The notes beneath the pieces are model-generated. The model was given only the letters and a program-made list of their open reading frames with translations. It was not told the DNA's origin and did no database searches. DNA of 9,970 nt from Clostridiales bacterium (GTDB lineage: Bacteria; Bacillota; Clostridia; Tissierellales; Dethiosulfatibacteraceae): the NCBI GenBank assembly GCA_003539375.1, contig DPPH01000091.1:1-9970 (forward strand), given 5' to 3'. Below, piece by piece: positions 6,398 through 9,970 of the stretch (positions are counted from its first letter, which is position 1; the number at the start of each line of letters is the position of its first letter). A program made the position numbers and the translations under genes.

Positions 6398-7336
6398 TAC
6401 TATTTTTATACAAAATTCTTCGCATACCGAAACGCAATAGCTACACAAGGTACATTTTTCAAAATCTACCCCTGCTTTGCCATTGACTATCTCAAGAGCA
6501 TTTTGGTTGCATTTTTCAACACATTTTCCGCACCCTTTGCACCAATATGCTATCTTAAGTTTTCTTTCTTTTTTGCTTATATTATTTAATTCGTCCTTTA
6601 AAATATTGTCTTTCACCAGTAGATTAAAGTTGAAATCAATTTCTTCTTTATACCTCATACCAAGAGCTATAGAATCAATATAATCTAAATTTTTAATGTA
6701 ATTTAGGGCTTCTACAGGCCTGGTGCCTAGGTGTCCACCACCTAGAGGCTTCATACTAAGTATAAATTTATTTTTAGATTTGGCTTTTTTTATGCTTTCT
6801 TCCATCTGGTATCTGCTGCCGTCGGCTATACCGATACCATCTTTATTTATAATCGGGTGAATTACATCTATTTCTTCTAAATCTACTACTTCTTCTACAC
6901 CTTTAATGAAATGTGTGGATATTCCGAATTTTTTAATAATTCCCTTATCTTTACATCCTAAAAAGTACCTAACAGCTTCGTAGTGTCCTTTGAAGGTATT
7001 AATACCCTCCTGTTCGTGAAGCATGAAGATATCTATGTAGTCTGTATTCATTTCTTTTAGGGCTTTTTCAAGACTTTTCTCTGCAGTTATTTTATCATAT
7101 GAATAGGATTTTGTAGATATAAAAACTTCTTCTCTTGTTTTAACTTTTAAAAATTCTTTTAAAAGATTGTAATTGTCGTAGAGCTCTGCAGTATCGTAAA
7201 AGTTTATACCTAAATTATAGGCGTAATTTAGAAGGTATAATTTTTCTTTAGTAGAGAGACTGCTTTGAAGTTTGCTTAAAGACAAGGTACCGTAGCAAAT
7301 TCTAGATACCTTGTTGAAAATATCTTCCTTAAACAT
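6395..7336 (-). CDS. Aldo/keto reductase with C-terminal two-[4Fe-4S] ferredoxin domain
   Basis: A 313-residue protein with two parts. Residues 1 to about 250 form an aldo/keto reductase (AKR) barrel with the usual tetrad: D48 and Y53 in FYDTAELYDNY, K76 in FISTK and H107 in IFMLHEQE. FGISTH (137-142) and SMKPLGGGHLG (194-204) are further barrel motifs. The tail has two complete CxxCxxCxxxC motifs (C266/269/272/276 and C295/298/301/305) plus an extra C309, so it should bind two [4Fe-4S] clusters. Such Fe-S-tailed AKRs are common in anaerobes; the tail suggests ferredoxin-linked electron flow, but the substrate is unknown. The ATG lies one codon after the ireB stop, in the same frame, with no clear ribosome binding site upstream. 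An AAGGAAG lies just after the ATG, where it cannot serve this start. The gene is absent from this position in Bacillus, so it looks like an accessory insertion in the core operon. Confidence 0.9.
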   Translation of the reverse strand: MFKEDIFNKVSRICYGTLSLSKLQSSLSTKEKLYLLNYAYNLGINFYDTAELYDNYNLLKEFLKVKTREEVFISTKSYSYDKITAEKSLEKALKEMNTDYIDIFMLHEQEGINTFKGHYEAVRYFLGCKDKGIIKKFGISTHFIKGVEEVVDLEEIDVIHPIINKDGIGIADGSRYQMEESIKKAKSKNKFILSMKPLGGGHLGTRPVEALNYIKNLDYIDSIALGMRYKEEIDFNFNLLVKDNILKDELNNISKKERKLKIAYWCKGCGKCVEKCNQNALEIVNGKAGVDFEKCTLCSYCVSVCEEFCIKIV

Positions 7337-7339
7337 ATT

Positions 7340-7600
7340 TTATTCGTCTTGCAAGCTTTTAATATAATGATTAAGTATTTCTTCCACCAACTCGTCTCTT
7401 TCAACCTTCATTACTATACTTCTTGCATTGTTGTGACTGGTAATGTAGGTTGGATCTCCCGAAAGAATGTATCCCGTCATTTGACTTACAGGATTGTATC
7501 CCTTTTCTTCAAGAGCACTGTAAACGGTTTTAATAAGTTCTCTTACCTCATTTACATTGTCGATGTTAAAGTTGAATTTTGTTGTTTGGTTGTCCTTCAT
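7340..7600 (-). CDS. ireB: IreB/ReoM family regulatory phosphoprotein (UPF0297, YrzL)
   Basis: A small cytosolic protein of 86 residues, typical for UPF0297. The family core is plain: TVYSALEEKGYNP (25-37), then TGYILSGDPTYITSH (42-56) and NNARSIVMKVERDE (57-70). In Enterococcus IreB and Listeria ReoM, an N-terminal threonine is phosphorylated by the PASTA-domain Ser/Thr kinase. ReoM then controls ClpCP-dependent breakdown of MurA, the first enzyme of peptidoglycan synthesis. The matching residues are present here as T6 and T7, so the same control is plausible. No kinase gene is in the window. The start ATG has GGGGTG (7611-7606) five bases upstream. The gene follows alaS by 39 bp, as in most Firmicutes, and the reductase starts right behind it. 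Confidence 0.93.
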   Translation of the reverse strand: MKDNQTTKFNFNIDNVNEVRELIKTVYSALEEKGYNPVSQMTGYILSGDPTYITSHNNARSIVMKVERDELVEEILNHYIKSLQDE

Positions 7601-7639
7601 AACATCACCCCGATTAATAAATTAAGAATATAAATAATT

Positions 7640-9970
7640 TCATCCTTTTAAAATATCATATACTTTTTTAAATGCTTCGTCAATCTTTTCAGGTTTTTTA
7701 CCACCGGCTTGTGCGAAATCTGGACGACCGCCACCGCCGCCTCCTGTAATCTTAGCTGCCTCTCTCACAAGGTCTCCAGCCTTTATACCTTTAGAAATAT
7801 TGTCCTTTGAAACTCCTGCAACAAAAATTACCTTGTCGCCGTTATGAGCTGCTAATAAAATTACTGCACTACTTTCTTTATCTTTAATTCTATCTGTAAT
7901 ATTCCTTAGAGTGTCGTTATCCGTATCTTTAAATTTAATAGTGAATAATTTTGTACCCTTAACTTCTTGATAGTTTTCCAAATACTGGGAAAAATTATCT
8001 TTAATTAATTCATTCTTGTATTTTTCTATTTCCTTTTCTTTTTCCTTTAATTCTTCATTTAAAGATTTTATCCTATCTAAAATATTATCTTCTTTAGTTT
8101 TTAGTTCTACACTTATCTCCTGTAGGTAATCTTCTTTTTCATTTAAATACTCTAAAGCCTTATCAGAAGTAATAGCTTCTATTCTTCTTACTCCAGAAGC
8201 GACACTTGATTCACCGATAATTTTAAATAAACCAATTTTAGAAGTATTATCTACATGGGTACCACCGCAAAGTTCTTTACTAAAATCATCTACTTCTATA
8301 ACCCTAACGTCATCCGAGTATTTAGAGTCAAATAAAGCCACTATATCCTGGTTTTTAGCTTCCTTTAATGTCATAAAGTGTTCTTTTACTTCTTTGCTGC
8401 TAAATACTATTTCATTTACTCTACTTTCAATATTTTTAATAGCATTAGGACTTATAGCATTAAAGTGGGTAAAGTCGAATCTAAGTCTTTTGTCATCTAC
8501 ATAAGAACCGTTTTGCTTTACATGGTCTCCTAATTCTTCTCTCAGTACTTTATGAAGTATATGAGTAGATGTATGGTTTGCTTCTGCTCTTCTTCTAAGT
8601 TTTGTATTAATTTTTAATTCTACTTCCTCTCCAACTTTTAATGTGTCTTTTATACCATCAACTAGGTGGAGTATAACATTACTTTTTTTAATGGTATCTA
8701 TAATTTCTGATTTTGAATTATTTAACTCTAAAGTACCCTTATCTCCTATCTGTCCTCCCCCTTCAGGATAAAAAACAGTTTCTTCAGTAACAAGGTATCC
8801 TTTGTATTTTAATTGGTCTACCCTATTACCATTTTCATCAAATAGAGCCGTGATTTTAGAAGTTATAGAATCCTGGTGGTATCCTTTAAATTCTGTGGCC
8901 TTGATGTCTCTTACCATTAAATTAGAAGAATCCCAAATAGATCCTTTTTGACTAGTTCTAGCTTTTCTTGCTTCTTCTTTTTGCTGTTCCATAAGCTTGT
9001 CAAATTCAATTCTATCTGTAGATAGATTTTTTTCTTTTAATATTTCTTCTGTTAATTCATAAGGGAATCCATAGGTATCGTAAAGTTTGAAGGTAATTTC
9101 TCCCGTAATTCTATCTTCTCCTTTTTCTACTGCCTTATTAATATATTCACTTAGTATATTAAGTCCCTGGTTTATTGTTTGCTGGAATTTTTCTTCTTCT
9201 ATTTCTACAGTTTTATATATATTATCCTTAGCTTCTTCAAGCTCTGGATAAGGTTCGTTCCATAATTTTACAGTAAGTTTAGATAGTTCTTTAAGTTTAT
9301 TACCTTTTATACCTAGAAGTTTACAGTGTCTTGAAGCTCTTCTTAGAAGTCTTCTTAAAACGTATCCCCTACCTTCATTTGAAGGCATAACTCCATCAGC
9401 TATTAAAAAGGTTACAGCTCTTATATGGTCGCTAACTATTCTAAAGGAAATATCTAAATCATTTTGTGCATTGTACTTTTGACCGCTTAGTTTCTCCAGT
9501 TCTTTAATTAAAGAAAAGAAAGGTTCTACTTCAAATACATTTTCCTTATCCTGGAGAACTACTGCCATTCTTTCAAGACCTAACCCCGTATCTATATTAG
9601 GATTTGGTAGTGGGTTGTAGTTTCCTTCACTATCTTTATCGTACTGGGTGAAAACTAGGTTCCATACTTCTACATACCTATCACATTCGCATCCAGGTTT
9701 ACAGTCATCTAAACCGCATCCGTATTTTTCCCCTCTATCGTAGTATATTTCAGAGCAAGGTCCACTTGGTCCTACTTCCAGTTCCCAAAAGTTATCTTCT
9801 TTACCAAGTTTTACTATTCTTTCTTTAGGTACTCTAACTTCGTCAGCCCATATATCGTAAGCTTCGTCGTCCTCGTGATATACAGAGACCCACAGCTTGT
9901 CCTTATCAATTTCCATAACCTCCGTCATAAACTCCCATCCCCAGGTAATTGCTTCTTTTTTGAAGTAATC
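7640..9970 (-). CDS. alaS: Alanyl-tRNA synthetase, 5' end beyond the window
   Basis: Class II synthetase that charges tRNA-Ala and hydrolyses wrongly formed Ser- or Gly-tRNA-Ala; cytosolic. The reading frame stays open to the right edge, where DYFKKEAITW is typical AlaRS sequence, so the Met at 9928 is internal. About 776 residues are visible; roughly the first 100 of a usual 875-880 are missing. In window numbering (residue 1 at the edge), GPSGPCSEIYYD is at 67-78 and motif 3 GLGLER at 129-134. The editing domain has PEGGGQIGDKG (402-412). Its zinc ligands are H466 and H470 (HTSTH) and C568 and H572 (CGGTH). A charged coiled-coil stretch (about 605-660) leads to the C-terminal domain with GGGGGGRPDFAQ (743-754). 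A Cys-rich insert (C85, C90, C94, C96) lies in the catalytic domain. All diagnostic motifs in the visible part are intact. Confidence 0.98.
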   Translation of the reverse strand, partial: DYFKKEAITWGWEFMTEVMEIDKDKLWVSVYHEDDEAYDIWADEVRVPKERIVKLGKEDNFWELEVGPSGPCSEIYYDRGEKYGCGLDDCKPGCECDRYVEVWNLVFTQYDKDSEGNYNPLPNPNIDTGLGLERMAVVLQDKENVFEVEPFFSLIKELEKLSGQKYNAQNDLDISFRIVSDHIRAVTFLIADGVMPSNEGRGYVLRRLLRRASRHCKLLGIKGNKLKELSKLTVKLWNEPYPELEEAKDNIYKTVEIEEEKFQQTINQGLNILSEYINKAVEKGEDRITGEITFKLYDTYGFPYELTEEILKEKNLSTDRIEFDKLMEQQKEEARKARTSQKGSIWDSSNLMVRDIKATEFKGYHQDSITSKITALFDENGNRVDQLKYKGYLVTEETVFYPEGGGQIGDKGTLELNNSKSEIIDTIKKSNVILHLVDGIKDTLKVGEEVELKINTKLRRRAEANHTSTHILHKVLREELGDHVKQNGSYVDDKRLRFDFTHFNAISPNAIKNIESRVNEIVFSSKEVKEHFMTLKEAKNQDIVALFDSKYSDDVRVIEVDDFSKELCGGTHVDNTSKIGLFKIIGESSVASGVRRIEAITSDKALEYLNEKEDYLQEISVELKTKEDNILDRIKSLNEELKEKEKEIEKYKNELIKDNFSQYLENYQEVKGTKLFTIKFKDTDNDTLRNITDRIKDKESSAVILLAAHNGDKVIFVAGVSKDNISKGIKAGDLVREAAKITGGGGGGRPDFAQAGGKKPEKIDEAFKKVYDILKG

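Noticed and set aside
6387..6437. N-terminal extension of RuvX by 17 residues
   Set aside because: The extra residues lie within the reductase gene. The ATG at 6386 has a good ribosome binding site and gives the family's normal length.
6070..6683. Three plus-strand open frames over ruvX and the reductase
   Set aside because: They are rich in Phe, Ser and Leu, as expected for the reverse of lysine- and glutamate-rich minus-strand genes, and are not conserved sequences.
7349..7633. Plus-strand open frame of 94 codons over ireB
   Set aside because: It is antisense to the highly conserved IreB protein and has no recognisable domain.
7601..7680. Possible internal promoter between alaS and ireB (a TATATT on the minus strand)
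   Set aside because: There is no credible -35 box at the right distance, and such hexamers are expected by chance in AT-rich DNA.
9926..9928. AlaRS start at the Met codon at 9928
   Set aside because: The frame continues upstream to the window edge with typical AlaRS sequence (DYFKKEAITW), so this Met is internal and the gene is truncated by the window.

Overview
This window is one tightly packed run of eleven genes, all on the minus strand, closed at its low-coordinate end by a rho-independent terminator. The sequence is AT-rich with clostridial-type codon use, and the gene order alaS - ireB - (inserted aldo/keto reductase) - ruvX - DUF1292 - fur - rnj - mltG - trmR-like - trhP-like (U32) - udk is the conserved alaS-to-udk block of low-GC Firmicutes. 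In Bacillus the corresponding genes are alaS-yrzL-yrrK-yrzB, then yrrL-yrrM-yrrN/yrrO-udk. The ferredoxin-tailed reductase and the Fur-RNase J pair inside the block suggest an anaerobic member of the Clostridia or Tissierellia. That placement is inference; there is no rRNA or species-specific marker here.

Layout in transcription order (right to left): alanyl-tRNA synthetase, cut by the right window edge (9970-7640); IreB/ReoM family protein (7600-7340); aldo/keto reductase with a two-cluster ferredoxin tail (7336-6395); RuvX/YqgF nuclease (6386-5970); DUF1292/YrzB protein (5968-5726); Fur-family metalloregulator (5716-5258); ribonuclease J (5268-3595); MltG endolytic transglycosylase (3582-2584); TrmR/YrrM-type methyltransferase with a TTG start (2575-1916); U32-family tRNA hydroxylation protein (1923-709); uridine kinase (694-71); terminator hairpin (about 64-12). 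Junctions range from an 11-nt overlap to a 39-nt gap. No convincing internal promoter was seen, so one long transcript is likely. Its promoter, and any T-box leader of alaS, would lie outside the window to the right.

Functional themes are translation and RNA (AlaRS charging, RuvX in 16S rRNA maturation, RNase J decay, and the hydroxylase/methyltransferase pair for 5-methoxyuridine at tRNA position 34), cell-wall control (IreB/ReoM as a Ser/Thr-kinase target, and MltG), metal or redox sensing (Fur) and pyrimidine salvage (Udk). The plus-strand reading frames are shadows of these genes. No mobile element, CRISPR array, RNA gene or clearly new system was found. The most distinctive point is the Fe-S aldo/keto reductase inserted between ireB and ruvX. 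It starts one codon after the ireB stop, in the same frame, and has no clear ribosome binding site.
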